Assembly (NCBI RefSeq): GCF_905171775.1
Contig: NC_053494.1
Coordinates: 159,266,456-159,330,455 of the forward strand
Origin: Rana temporaria
Lineage: Eukaryota > Chordata > Amphibia > Anura > Ranidae
DNA: 64,000 nt
Reading direction: 5' to 3'
Shown: positions 22,030 through 34,448 of the stretch, piece by piece
Layout: each line of letters starts with the position of its first letter
Position numbering within the stretch: the stretch's first letter is position 1
Notes under the pieces: model-generated
Seen by the model: only the letters and a program-made list of their open reading frames with translations
Told to the model about the DNA's origin: nothing
The model's database searches: none
Program-made: the position numbers and the translations under genes

Positions 22030-22345
22030 CATCAGTTGTTAAAACCGGCCCTAACCCTAAGGCCCTAAGGTCCCCCCCACACAGCTCTTTTCTCTATCTG
22101 CAACGTAGAGAGCATCCTGACTCTCCTGTAGTCCAAGGGAGGGGGTGAGCACAACACTCCACACCAGGGAGAAAGCCTTGCATTACTGTGTGGAGTTAGA
22201 CAGAAGAACATGAAGTGAGGATTTCTCAGAAGAAATAAGGACATTTAAAAGCAAAATCGAAAGGATGAGGTAAGTAAAGGAGGATTACACTTAGGTAAAG
22301 GAAGCTATTTAGGAAAATAAAATTGTAACTTTACAGCCCCTTTAA
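22030..22345. repeat. Diverged family B-like right end
   Basis: Ends ggaagctatttaggaaaata, then ttacagcccctttaa, the pattern of the family B right terminus (aggaacctatttagaaaata, then ttacaacccc). A donor-like gtaagt is at 22270-22275. The left end was not located. Confidence 0.5.
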
Positions 22346-23319
22346 CCTTTCAAATTAGCACTTTTGATTTTTCACGTTCGTGTCCCATAGACTTTAACGG
22401 TGTTCGAACAAATTCTTTGCCTGTTCGCATGTTCTGCTACAAACTGAACCGGGGGGGTGTTCGGCTCATTCCTAATTATAAGTACAGAATATGTAGGGAT
22501 GAGGTTGGATGTGATAAATCAGTGTCAGCTCCAGCACTGGTGGTTAACATCTCAGTTAATTTATATTGTCACAATATTATTTTTGAACATCACTCATAAT
22601 TACACAAGCAACATCAGTCAACATCTTTAGAGGTGAGATAAACACTATTCTGAATTGTAATTTTTACAAGTCATCGGCTAACTTCTGGAAAGGGTTGTTC
22701 CTCTAAATTTTAGAAGCCTTCTAAATTTCATGGTATAACTGAGCACATTTTAATTTATTTAAAGCTCAACTGTGGTAAATACACATGGCAGTACAATGGA
22801 AGCAGGTCACTCATCCCTCTCTTTCACCTTCTTGTAAGCATGTTCACAGATTGTTCTGTGCAGTGCAGTAAAACCTGATTGGCTCAGAGTGCTGGCTACA
22901 CCACCTAGTACTCAATTACAGAGAAGGTCAAGTTCCATTCAGCCCCTACCTGTCTTGAGCTTTCCCTATTGGTCAGTAAGACAGATAAGTGGCTCAAAAG
23001 AAGGCCTGGCAAATAGGAAGTGGGGTGAAGCATTACTTTTGCATAGCAATGAATCTCCTGAAATTCTTGGGTTCTCCTGCCCTTCCCAGTGGTGACCCAT
23101 GCTTATCTGGACCTGACGCACCAGTTGTGATAAAGTGGGCTTTACTGAAGCTGGAACAAGCCCTAAAGGGAAGTTGATTTTACATGTATGCAACAATGAC
23201 AGAGTTAACCTGGTTTCACATACTTGAACAAATATAAGTGCAACAGGGGAAATGTTCGATCCCCTTGTTGCATGAGAAACAGCCTGGCCAGAATGCATAG
23301 GGTAAGTGAAAAGGCAACA
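22346..23319. other. Unassigned sequence
   Basis: No gene recognised. Small-repeat fragments are likely (tttaaagctcaactgtgg near 22759) but ends could not be paired. Confidence 0.35.
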
Positions 23320-24026
23320 GCACTGCAGAAAGTGAAATCCACAAAGATCTGCCCCGGCGCAGCGTATCTGAGATACGCTACGCCGCCGTAACTTACTTTT
23401 TTTGGTTTGAATCCTGAAAGAATTTGCGGCGTAGTGTATCTCTCGTGGCGCCTAATTCAAATCGGCGAGTAGGGGGGCGTGTTTCATTTAAATGAAGCGC
23501 GTCCCCGCGCCGAACGAACTGCGCATGCGCCGCCCCTAAATTTCCCACCGTGCATTGCGCTAAATGATGTCGCAAGGACGTCATTGTTTTGATGTGGACG
23601 TAAATTACGTCCATCCCGATTCACGGGCGACTTACGCAAACAAATTTTTTTTCTTAAATTATACGCGGGAACGACGGCCATACTTAAAATTGCGTACGCC
23701 ACCAAATGGCAGGTTTAACTATACGCCGAAAAAAGCCGACTAGAGACGACGTAAAAGAATGCGACGGCCGCTCGTACGTTCGTGGATCGTCGGAAATAGC
23801 TAATTTGCATACGCGGATTACGACAGGAACGCCACCCAGCGGACGACCCGAAAAATTGCATCTTAGATCCGAAGGCGTACGAAAACGTACGCCTGTTGGA
23901 TCTAATCCAGATGCCGTCGTATCTTGTTTTGAGGATTCAAAACAAAGATACGACGCGGGAAATTTGAAAGTACACCGACGTATCAGTAGATACACCGGCG
24001 TACTCTCTTTGTGGATCTGCCCCACC
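23320..24026 (+). mobile_element. Family A element, copy 2 (variant ends)
   Basis: The interior matches copy 1: cctaattcaaat, gggcgtgtttca, gcgcatgcgccg, cgcgggaacgacggccatac and gccacccagcgg at 23831-23842. The ends are different, with aaatccacaaag and ctttgtggatctgcccca in inverted relation, like the tip seen at 44205-44218. This is a subfamily with GGGCAGATCCAC termini. Confidence 0.72.
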
Positions 24027-24374
24027 ATGTCTAGTCACTGGCCAGTGGAACAATAAAACAGTCTGCCAGCGGTCAGGCCCTTAAACTTGCAATGGTGCTC
24101 CATACACAGTGGGGGCCAAAAGGCCTCTCACCGCACTGATGTGGTGTAGAATAGATGTCCTCCTGACGACAGTCTATTCTTGGTTGGGTGCTGTAGAAGG
24201 CGGGATTTAACTGAATGCACTGTAGGTTGAGTTGACCTACCTGGATACTGGTGTGTGGAAAGTTGACCTCACTGTCTCTGACTGTAGCGGTCTCTCTTTA
24301 TGACCTCTGTGATGCTTGCTTGTCTTTGTAGGGGTGTTGGGTGAATGGCAACCCGTAATGCTCTGGGACTCCCC

Positions 24375-25190
24375 TCTTTAACCTGCACCAGACAGAGCTA
24401 CTCACCCTCCAAAACAGAGCTACTCACCCTTCATGCAAATAGGAAATCTATCTCCAGGACCACATGGACACCACCCACCATCCTCGGACAAACCATCGCG
24501 CCAAGCAATAAAGTCAAAAGTCTCGGAGTCATCTTTGACGCAGACATGACGATGGATGCACAAATAGGATCAGTCGTCAGCGGTTCTCATCATCTGCTCC
24601 GCATGCTACGTAGACTCATCCCCTTCATCCCGGAAGAGGACACAGCAGTAGTGGTTGGAACAATCATCAACTCACGACTCGACTACGCAAATTCACTCTA
24701 TTTAGGACTACCGAAATACCAGATTTCACGTCTACAAGTCAAAACACGGCAGCCAGACTGGTAACTGGTAAAAAGCCGATGGAACCAATCTCCCCGGCCT
24801 TGAGGTCCCTCCACTGGCTGCCCGTACAGGACCGGGTGACATTCAAGACACTCTGCCTCACCCACAAATGTACACAGGGTAAAGCTCCTCAATATTTAAG
24901 CGAGAAAATAAAACCCTACGTCACCAATCGCGTGCTCCGATCAACCAACCAAAACCTTCTCCAAATCCCCAAATCTCACTACAAATCTAAGGGAGAACGT
25001 AGATTCTCGGTCCAAGGACCACGGCTCTGGAATGCTCTACCCACGACCATCCGCTTGGAAGAAAACCATCGGGTTTTTAGGAAAAAACTAAAGACCCACC
25101 TCTTCTGAAAGACCTGTACAACTCTGGATGCCAAGCGCCTTGAGGCGATTAAGTTCGCATTTGTTGCGCTATATAAGTTTCTCACTCACT
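24375..25190 (+). mobile_element. LINE fragment (CR1/L2/Rex1-like) with 3' tail
   Basis: Reading in two frames separated by a frameshift near 24765: SPSKTELLTLHANRK, then VKSLGVIFDADMTMDAQI, then NSRLDYANSLYLGLP; then SLHWLPVQDRVTFKTLCLTH, then FSVQGPRLWNALPTTIR, then KKLKTHLF and a stop. These are standard blocks of the C-terminal reverse transcriptase of CR1/L2-group LINEs, where the Gly-rich 'SLGV' and 'LRSLHWLPV' motifs are diagnostic. After the stop, a short 3' end has gccttgaggcgattaag, gcgctatataag and a ctcactcactca tail. The 5' end is missing. Confidence 0.9.
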
Positions 25191-26857
25191 CACCTCTTGC
25201 CTGCTGGCATCGGGGGTTTCAGCCACTCCACTGCTTAGCACGCTGCTCTTAGCTCTTAGTACAGCTACCCTCTCTCTATAGGCAGACTCCTTCCTCTTAG
25301 CTCTTTGCACAACTAGCCCCACCTTGGCTCTCTGGGGGCTTCTCCTAACACAGCATGTCCAGCTCACAGCCCTCCTCATTGCTCAGCCTGCACTTCCTTC
25401 ACCCTGTACTTTCTGTCAGTCTTCCTTACTCTGCCAAGGAGAGCTAACTGGGGTACAGTTTGAAGATGCCTTGTGCTGTGTGACTCCTCCCAGTTAAAGG
25501 GGCCACCAGTCAGGGCTACATAGGATTTTGCACATAAATTAAGCTGCTTATATCTTTGGCTGTAATGGTCATATTGCATGTTTTTTTCTGAAAATATTCT
25601 CTACCTATCTGCATTTTCTCATGACATGCTTTGTGTGAATTGTCTAGATTTGCAACATTTTTACATTACGGTTTTACCTAGCTCTTATTATTAATATTAT
25701 TTATTTTGAGTTAAAGATTTAATATATTTCAAGAAATATCATCTTTAAAATTTAACAATTATAAATGCATGACTAACCTACTAGACTGTGTGGTCTTGTT
25801 TTTAGTGGCTTATATGTATGTCTTAGGAGTCACAGATGCGCTACATTCCTGTTATTTTTGCATAGAAAGCTTAGTACTGAAGAGAAGGAACCTCTCTAAG
25901 GATGTATGGAGCTGGCCAAAAAGCCAGCTAAGGAATAACTTCATGCATATCTTCATACATAAGAAATAAAGAAACATCTGTTTGGTAGATGAATTATCAT
26001 CTGCACTCTTCACGGTTTGTTGTCTCCTCCCGCTTTATAGTCATTGGGTAGCCACTGATTTACAAGACCAAGCTGGAGAATTGACACGTTGAGATTGCAG
26101 AGATGTGCAGAGGGCATAAAATATCTATGCAGCCATCATAAAATATTAATTCTCATGCTTCATCCCTGGGACCACTCAATAACAAAGTAGCTGACTCAGC
26201 CTGGCAGAAACAATGATCATTTGACAGGTGTAAAAACAATTTGACATGGAGCGGTGACTAACGGGTTGAGGCATAATTACACTTGTTTGGCTCTCTTCCC
26301 ACCTTTGCCTATCAAGCCAAGCCTGTAAGTTGCAAATAGGTTGTAAAACTTCCAGTATTTGTGAGGAGTTGATTTGTCTATTTTTAAGTAGCTGAACATA
26401 TTAAAGTAGATCTAAACCCATTTACTAAAATCTCATGTAAGCATTACCATACTAATGTCATTTTAAAATATATTTTCAGTCTTTTTGTGGGAAGGATTCC
26501 TAAAGTTTTCACGCAATCTGGGATTATAGATGAAAAATCTAAAAGAATTATGAAGGGTCAGTCCAACCAAAACTTTTTTTAGATTTTAGATTACAGAGAT
26601 CACATCAGGAGCTGGAGACCACTCCAGCTAAAGCAGGAGGATTGTAACTCATTGAGTCTAGTAGCAAAGCAAGAAAGTCAGAGACCAAACATAGAAATCT
26701 GATCTATACTGTGGATCTTCATGAATAATGTATTTAAAGTGCTATACTTTTGTGACTGCCCAAACATGTCCTAAATCTATGTGATGCACAAGTCTTTACT
26801 AGCAGGATAAACAAGTATCTATAAGACATTTCATTGGGTAGAAGGGAACACTATTAG
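25191..26857. other. Repeat-poor stretch, includes candidate conserved element
   Basis: No exon found. The 26035-26330 part has balanced composition, no repeat hallmarks, and homeodomain- or HMG-style words (ctcataattaca-like, aacaatgatcat). It could be conserved non-coding DNA. Remaining parts are AT-rich with a small-repeat end at about 26401 (ttaaagtagatctaaaccc). Confidence 0.35.
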
Positions 26858-27565
26858 CTAGATTCACGTAGGGCGCCGCATCTTTAAGGCGGCCTAGCGT
26901 ATCGTATTTACGCTACGCCGCCTTAAGTCAGAGAGGCAAGTACTGTATTCACAAAGCACTTGCCTCCTAACTTACGGCGGCGTAGCGTAAATGGGGCCGG
27001 CGTAAGCGCGCCTAATTCAAATGAGGATGGGGGCGTGTTTTATGTTAATGATTGGTGACCCAACGTGATTGACATTTTTTACGAACGTCGCATGCGCCGT
27101 CCGTGTACATATCCCAGTGTGCATTGCTCCAAAGTACGCCGCAAGGACGTATTGGTTTCGACGTGAACGTAAATTACGTCCAGCCCCATTCACGGACGAC
27201 TCACGCAAACGACGTAAAAATTTCAAATTTCGACGCGGGAACGTTGACTAGGCCAGCTATTTGTTGGAATAACTTTACGCCGGAAAATGCCTTACATAAA
27301 CGGCGTATCTTTACTGCGACGGGCGCACGTACGTTCGTGAATCGGCGTATCTATGCATTTAGATATTCTACGCCAAACTCAATGGAAGCGCCACCTAGCG
27401 GCCAGCGTAAATATTGCACCCTAAGATACGACGGCGCAGGCCGTCGTATCTTAGCTAGGTTTAAGTGTATCTCAGTTTGAGCATACACTTAAACTTACGA
27501 CGGCTTAGATTCAGAGTTACGCCGGCGTATCTACTGATACGCCGGCGTAACCCTACCTGAATCTG
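26858..27565 (+). mobile_element. Family A element, copy 3 (near full length)
   Basis: Starts ctagattcacgtagggc and ends ccctacctgaatctgg. Contains the terminal hairpin words gcggcgtagcgtaa and complement, cctaattcaaatgag, cgcatgcgccgtccgtgtac, gcgggaacg and agcgccacctagcggcc at 27387-27403. The right subterminal region is a double hairpin: acgccggcgtatctac then gatacgccggcgta. Confidence 0.8.
27387..27403 (-). promoter_or_regulatory. CTCF-like motif in family A copy 3
   Basis: Same word as in copy 1, on the minus strand. Confidence 0.4.
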
Positions 27566-29023
27566 GCTATATGAGCGCTGATGCAGTTTTTTTTTTTTTT
27601 GTGGCAACCATAGCTTTACCTTACCTACCAAATGTGTATATATTGTTGTTATTATTATTGTAGATTCCTCCCCATAACTTATTGGTGGAACCCATTTTCG
27701 TAAACTAGCATAAAGGCAAATTAAAGTCGTTGCCTATACAACCCGGGCAACAGTGTTTCTACAAACAAGAAACGTCTTGCCTAGTTTCTGTGAAAATCCA
27801 CCAAATTGTAGGTGCTCAGATCACTGTTCTAAGCCATCTTCGATACAGACAGGTAGATTAGCACTTTTGTAAGACACTGTAAAAATCAATAGCTTATTGG
27901 AGCAACTATAAAAGCGACACAGATGTGCGACACATTAGGGACTCAGAAAGCCCTTTTACAAGCTAAACCTAAAAGCTTATACAGTAAATAAACCCCATTG
28001 TGTACTTAAAAGTGGGGTATGCCTGTACTGTATAGACTTGTTCTCATACTGTTATACGAAACCCAGAATAGCACATCCAAAGAACCTGTAACATGTAAAG
28101 CAGTTATATAGCTAGATAAAGGTGTCAGGCAGCTGAGGGGTTAGTATCCAACATACAAATAGGAATGGAAAAAAATTCAGTATGCAAAAGACCATACCCA
28201 CAGGTGCTTGAGGCATCAGTAAATTAAGCAACACAAACAAAACAGGCCACTTCCATCTAATTGTAGAGATATCATCAAATTAAAAAAAAAAAAAAAAAAA
28301 AAAATGCACTCACTAGGTATAGTTTGACAAAGGGGCGGTACTGTTACCCTGAAAAGAGTAGCCAAGACCCCTATACATCCTGATGTCATCACAAAGCCGA
28401 TCGAGGTGCTGATTGGAGCTGCGGATGCTTATGTTCAAGCCTAAAGCGTGACAGCTGAAGTCTTACAGCCAGCTTTCCAGCCAAACTCTGCCTAAGCCAG
28501 CTGCTTGCCTGCTGAACGCTGCAGCCCCATGGTGATACTTTGGTGGTGGGTGTTTTATGGCAAGCATTGATCTGCTATTAACTAATGGATGCATTTTTGT
28601 TTTTTTTTATAAATCTGTACATTTTGATGGCGGCTCCCTCTTGTGTTTGTTTTGTATATGTGCATTAAGATCTCAGAACCTATTTTAGAGGAGCTGCATC
28701 CATTTCCATCCAGTGTTCTTTTACCATCTTCCTGGTCCCTTCTTGCGCGTCATGTTTGATAGTTGGGGTCGAGTCAGCTCAATAGCTTGTTTTGTTGCTT
28801 TTTCTCATCGTCAAAATGAAGTCCTATTTAAATTTGAGACCCTTTAGGAATGGGGTGTCCAAAGTTATAATCCTAAATACCTTACATTTAAGTACCCTCT
28901 TCCTGAAATCACCACCTCTGACATCTGAATATACTCTTCCTTGAAAAGGAGTTTAGAAGTATCCCCTGTGTGAGCATGTATAAAAGGGTAAAACCCTCAA
29001 CTCATAGAGCAGCATTTTACCTC
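27566..29023. other. Unassigned sequence with poly-T and poly-A tracts
   Basis: Contains a T run near 27587-27600 and an A run near 28279-28303. No exon or known repeat family was assigned. Confidence 0.35.
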
Positions 29024-29026
29024 TGA

Positions 29027-29636
29027 GGCCTCGTACACACGACCGAGAAACTCGTCATAAAAAACATCATTTTCCTCGACGAGTTCCTTGTCAGGCTTGT
29101 CGAGAATCTTGTCAAGCTTTCTTTGCTTACACACTGTCAAGACAAAATCTTGTCGTTCTCAAACGCGGTGACATACAGCACATACAACGGCACTATAAAG
29201 GGGAAGTTTGATTCCACTGGCACAACCCTTGGGGCTTTTTTGCTAATCTCATATTACTGCGTGTTAAGTAAAAGTTTGGTAAGAGACGATTCGCGCTTTT
29301 CCGTCTGTTACAGCGTGACGCATGTGCTATCTCCATTACGAACGCTACTTTTACCGAAGGTGCGCTCCCGTCTCATACTTTATTCTGAGCATGCGTGGGT
29401 TTCCAAGCATACACACGAACGTGTTTCTCATTGTAAACCAGCCCGACGAGAAACACGACAAGGAAATTGAAACTCCCGACGAGAAAAAAGAGAACTTGTT
29501 CTCTTTTTTCTCGTTGAGTTCCACAACAGTTTTCTCGACGAAAAACATACACACGACCGTTTTCCTTGGCAAAAAAGCTCTGCCACCAAGTTTCTTGATG
29601 GATTCTGTCAAGGAAAACAGTCATGTGTACGAGGCC
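29027..29636. mobile_element. Cap element, CTCGTCGAG-word subfamily, TSD TGA
   Basis: 610 bp. Starts ggcctcgtacacacgaccg and ends catgtgtacgaggcc, flanked by TGA at 29024-29026 and 29637-29639. Arms repeat ctcgtcg, gacgagaaac and cgacgag words. The core carries ctcaaacgcggtgaca and a shared ttctgagcatgcg. The copy at 59263-59833 is its closest relative. Confidence 0.88.
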
Positions 29637-29639
29637 TGA

Positions 29640-30547
29640 AAGCTGAAAATTGGTCGCGTAAGGAAGGGGGTTTAAGTGACCAGTAGGTTAGTGGTTAAAA
29701 GTACCTTGCATCAATAATTATTCAGAAACAATTGTTTCATTGCTAGTTTGTCAGAAGTATTATTGCATAATCTTGTGATGTCCTGTGGATCATTCACAAT
29801 TATCTGTCCAATTTCAGAAACGCAGCAAAGACTACTGGTACCACTTATCAAAACAATACTGATTCAGTGATTGCGCTAGTTCATATTTAATAAATATATA
29901 GTGATAAAGTGTAAAATAATAAAAAAGGCGTTCAATTGGTTTCAGCAATAATTATGCTGCATAGTATGTTCTGCAGCTATACACATATAAATTTGCATTA
30001 GCATTCATTTCAAAGAAGAAAATATTTTCTTATATAATGTCAGTACATTTTAAAATGACTGTCTTTGTTCGTTTACTTTCCTCTCTTTTATGTATTCAAA
30101 TTTGAAGAAATAAAAAGGGATAATTAAAGCCTTGCTTTACCTGTGGCACAATACATAAAAGTAGGTTATCGCCATATCACACAATTCATTTCTCAGGAAG
30201 TGAATGACCTTCATAACTCACTTTAAGATCCCTCACTGATGAATTATAACTCATTCTTATTACTTCTTCTGCTACACCAGCCATTCCGATGGCTTCCCTT
30301 TTTTTGGCTTTTTAGTAGCAGGTTGATTGTATTTAAAATCTAAAAATTACATTTTTTTTACTTTTTTTTTTTTTTTTGATGTTTCAGGTTGAGTTATCTA
30401 ACATCTTCTTATAAGTTCAGAAATAGTGACATCTCTACCTGGGATTTCTAAGTCTGCTCATTCATGGCATTTATTACAGGAGGCTTTCCATCTTCTATAC
30501 GATATTTACATTTTTGGGTCATTCCTCCCAAAAAAAATTTATTCGTT
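29640..30547. other. Unassigned AT-rich sequence
   Basis: No exon recognised; T runs near 30350-30378. Nothing further can be supported. Confidence 0.35.
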
Positions 30548-30550
30548 TTA

Positions 30551-31091
30551 GGCCTCGTACACACGACCGAGTTTCTCGGCAAAAAACAGCAAGAAACTTG
30601 CTGGGAGATTTTTTTTGCCGAGGAAACCGGTCGTGTGTACATTTTCGTTGAGGAAACTGTCGAGAAACTCAACGAGCCAAAAAGAGAGCAAGTTCTCTAT
30701 TTCCTCGACGTGAATGGAGAAACTTGCCTTGTCGAGTTCCTCGACAGCCTAAGGCCCCGTACACACGACCGAGTCTCTCGGCAGAATTCAGCCAGAAACT
30801 CGATCGGAGCTGAATTCTGCCGAGAAACCCGGCCGTGTGTACACTTTTGGCCGAGGAAGCCGACGAGGATCTCGGCGAGGAAATAGAGAACATGTTCTCT
30901 ATTTCCTCGTTGTTCAATGGGAAATTTCGGCTCGCCGAGATCCTCGGCGGCTTCACAAGGAACCTTCGACGAGCAAAACGATGTGTTTTGCCTGTCGAGT
31001 TACTCGGACGTGTGTACGGGGCCTAACAAGGAACTCGACGAGGAAAACGATGTGTTTCACCCGTCGAGTTCCTCGGTCGTGTGTACGAGGC
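30551..31091. mobile_element. Cap element interrupted by another cap element
   Basis: Outer element: left cap ggcctcgtacacacgaccg after TTA (30548-30550); right cap gtcgtgtgtacgaggc near 31076-31091. The arms carry gagaaactc, ctcgacg and gttcctcg words. It is split at a TAA by the inner element at 30753-31023. The right TSD has drifted (ttg). Confidence 0.75.
30753..31023. mobile_element. Inner cap element, TSD TAA
   Basis: 271 bp. Starts ggccccgtacacacgaccg and ends gtgtgtacggggcc, with TAA at 30750-30752 and 31024-31026. Each arm holds its own sub-palindrome (ggcagaattcagccagaaac and complement; ccgaggatctcggcg and complement). Confidence 0.85.
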
Positions 31092-34000
31092 TTGAGATGG
31101 GCCTTTGTGAGTTGGGTCAGCCCTTGTCTTCATATTTGTCTTGAATACTTCAGCAAGGAAATCATCCAGTTATAATTTGCTGGCCTGAAGAGTGAAGCTT
31201 TGCTCCCCTTGTTGATGAAAATGCTGTAGAATGTCACTCTCCAGGGAAAAAGTGATGCCACGCTCCTCCATCCCGAGAGGGAGTACAAAAAGGTGAGTAT
31301 TTTCTGCCCTACCCCGTTCTACAAAGCAATCATGTAGCTGGCGAGTTGTAAAATTGTGACATCAGCTTAAATCTCCAGCATCCTATTCTGGAAATATCAA
31401 GTTTGGGTCCAAGTGAACCTTTAAATCCCCAAGACATATAAAAAGGCAGTTTGTGATTCAACTCGTCGTTGTCTACCATTATTTTACTTTTTTAGTTGTG
31501 TGAAAAATTACTTTTAGTATTTAGCTATTAAACCTTGTATACCTTTTATGTATTTTCATTTATATTACATGCATTATTAACAATAAAAAAATATAAACTT
31601 TTAAAATGTATTTTAATCAGGTAAATATGGACAATTGCATATGAGTATTTCACTTGGTGCTAAAAAAATTACCTTCTCTTAAACCTTTGTGTTAAAAATA
31701 CACTCCAGCTAATAGAGATGCATTAAATTAATTTTCCAGCCTGCTATGAAGCATATATACACATAAAGCATATACAGTATGTTATATAAATATACAGTAT
31801 ACTTTATGCTTTGATTTTTCTTTTAAATATACTGTATAAAGTATACAGTATTGTGAGCTGAAAGTGATACTAAAGCTTAGTTTTTTTTTTTTTTTAAATA
31901 ACAAACATGTTATACTTGACTGCTCTGTAAAGTGATTTTTCACTGAGCAGCTCCAATCCTCTTCTTTTCAGGTCCCCCTCCGAAACTCCTGGCTCCTCCC
32001 CCTTGACCAGTGACACCAAAGAAAGCAGCTTTCCCTGGGGCACCACTGCAAGCTTGCTCCCAAGCTGCTGCTCTATACGTCCAAAAGACACAAAGAGCTG
32101 CGGTTTCCCCCCTGCTCACTGGCTGTGGTTGACATCAGTGGGAGCCCATGGGCTCCTGCTGCTTTCCCCACCAATGAGGAGGAAGAGTCCCAGGATAGGT
32201 GAGGCCATTGTGAACATTGTGGATCAGAGGGGGGCTCAGGTAAGGGTTGCTGGGAGAGGGCTGCTGCACACAGGTTTCTAATCTTAATGTATAGAAGGTA
32301 TGAAGGTTAAAAAACCTGCCGGTGGCCCGCTCCCGCTGTTATTGGACACAGGGGGGAGGGGATATTAGCGAGTCTGGTGGCTGCGATGGCCGCCGGCCAG
32401 CTGCAATCATTCGGGGGAATGACAGAATGGCGGTCTGCCTTGTTTACATAGGGAGCTAATCAGGTACATAGATCTATCTCTTTATCTAGTGTCAGCATCC
32501 CCAAGAAAAAAGGACATACATTTTGTTTGGGTACAATGTCGCACAACCGCACAATTGTCAGTTAAAGCAGTTAAGTGCTGTATCACAACAAAAATGGCCT
32601 GGTCATTAAGGGGGTAAAACCTTACAGGGCAAAAAAATAATTTAATTGACCAAAACTTTTATGGTTTCCCAGCATGAATATTTCAAGCTTTCATGTTGAT
32701 ATTTTAAATCAGAGCAGCAAATCATTTTTGCAAAAATATATATTTCTTAGTTTGTACACCTATTCTGTTACTAACTCATAACTGTGTGGATAAAAAAATT
32801 GGGCTTGGTTTATCTAAGCATATGCGTTTTTGCTGTTGCATTCTTAGTATAAGCCAAAAAACCCAGTTGTTTTATCATAGTAATTACTATGCACCCTTGT
32901 CATGCACAAACACATGCAAATCTGTTATAGCGTACACACAACAAGTTCACAACAAATGTGGTTTGCAAAAAGTATGTGCTCTAATGTCTGAGCATATACC
33001 AGCTAAGAGATGATATTTTGTGAAGAAAAATGTATGTTTTTTGAGGTTTTGGAACTATTTGACATATGTTAGTGTGGCACTGACTCCCTAGGGTGCAACT
33101 CAGATATTGGGTCCTCCTGCCGTTTCCAATGATGACTCGTCTTGTACCTGAACCCAACAAGCTGAACACTGTCACACCAGTAAGAAATGAATGGGCTTTA
33201 TTAAAACCCCTGTAAGAGAAGTTTTATTTAAACATAAGCAAAACATACAGTGTTAAAGGGTTGCCAACCAGAGTTACATCAACTATTTTGCATCAGCATT
33301 TAATGCTGGAACAAGACTGCATGAAGTGCAAAGAGATATAAATAAAGTGTATGTATAGCCAAACCTTTTTTCATTAAAGTGCACGTTATAGCTAATACAT
33401 TTTCTGTTTTGAATAGAGGGGATGGTTAAATTCCAGTCATTTTATTTATTGCAATCTGTGTGTTGTTGAAGGGTTGTCCATTCACTTTTTATTTTGGAAA
33501 TGCAATAGGAAGTTAGAAGAAATCTCTCCAACGTGAAGAATATTACATTCTTTGACAGTTGTCATTAGAACAGGAGACCTCTGGACCTTCACTAACTTTT
33601 GTAGCTGCAGGCACTGTAGAACAATTCATTCTCACAGCAGAATTATTGAAGTCATCCCACTCAGCTCACTGTGCTCCTCCCTCTCATAAGTGACTCTGGA
33701 GCTTTGTAGTCTTTACTGTAATGTAAACAAAAGGCAGGATGAGCCGAGCTACTAAAACAAAAGATGACTTTCAGTGCTTCTTTGTGCTTCTTCAGAGGTC
33801 TGTGGGGCTTGTTTTAAAGCTCACTGCCTGTTTGGAATGTGTAAATATGTAAATATCCATAGCCTGGATGCCGTGGATTGACATTAGAATGAACACCAAT
33901 ACACTGTCACTTATACATAAATAAAATAGTCAAAGAGCTGTGTTACACCTGTGTTCAGGTTACAAGTAGAATGTATTAAATACATCTTTTAGAAAACTAT

Positions 34001-34140
34001 TCCTATGTAATCTGTATGTGGAATTATTATTTATTTTTTTATTCCGTGAATGTCATCCTCTGTAAAAGAAATGTTCTGGATGTTGTTAATTTTTTTTATT
34101 TGAAACCTGAATAAATTTACCCTTAAAAAAAAAAATCCAT
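31092..34140. other. Mostly unassigned intron sequence
   Basis: AT-rich, no exon found. A small-repeat block spans about 31859-32290 (aaagtgatactaaagctta...), with a gtaagg word at 32240. The 31780-31860 stretch is rich in tatacagtat palindromes. The 33530-33960 part looks single-copy and is a weak candidate for conserved non-coding DNA. Confidence 0.35.
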
Positions 34141-34280
34141 CTTTTAGATTGTAAGTTTGAATGAGCAGGGCCTTCTGATTCCTTCTGTATTGAATTGTAT
34201 TTTAACTGTACCGTCTGCCCTCATCTTGTAAAGCTCTGCAAAAACTATTGGTGCTATATAAATCCTGTACAATAATAAAA
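34141..34280 (+). mobile_element. LINE/L2-like 3' tail fragment
   Basis: Contains gattgtaagtttgaatgagc, cagggccttctgattcc, ttgtaaagctctgcaaaa, then ggtgctatataaatcctgta and an ataataa tail. The minus-strand LINE at 46883-47290 has the same tail, so they belong to one family. It ends about 55 bp upstream of the PDE11A exon at 34333. Confidence 0.75.
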
Positions 34281-34332
34281 AAATACAGTTTATACATAAT
34301 TATTTATTTACTTTTTTATTTTTAAACCCCAG

Positions 34333-34442
34333 ACTGCAGGATTCCAGGAGATTCTGACCGACGTTGAGATTTTGGCTGTAATCGTAGGTTGCCTTTGTCA
34401 TGATCTCGACCACAGAGGAACCAACAATGCCTTCCAGGCCAA
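34333..34442 (+). CDS. PDE11A: PDE11A internal exon carrying the HDxxHxxxxN signature
   Basis: 110 bp, phase 0 at the start and phase 2 at the end. The acceptor is AG at 34331-34332 after a T-rich run; the donor gtaagt starts at 34443. The translation is TAGFQEILTDVEILAVIVGC, then LCHDLDHRGTNNAFQA plus two bases of a Lys codon. HDLDHRGTNN fits the class I PDE signature HDx2Hx4N, which supplies the His and Asp ligands of the two catalytic metals. All ligands are present. A LINE-like tail ends only about 55 bp upstream of the acceptor, so the branch-point region lies almost directly against repeat-derived sequence. Confidence 0.97.
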
Positions 34443-34448
34443 GTAAGT

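Noticed and set aside
29030..31095. A possible CRISPR-like array of spaced palindromes
   Set aside because: Repeats vary in spacing and orientation, and are explained by cap elements with TSDs; the host is a vertebrate.
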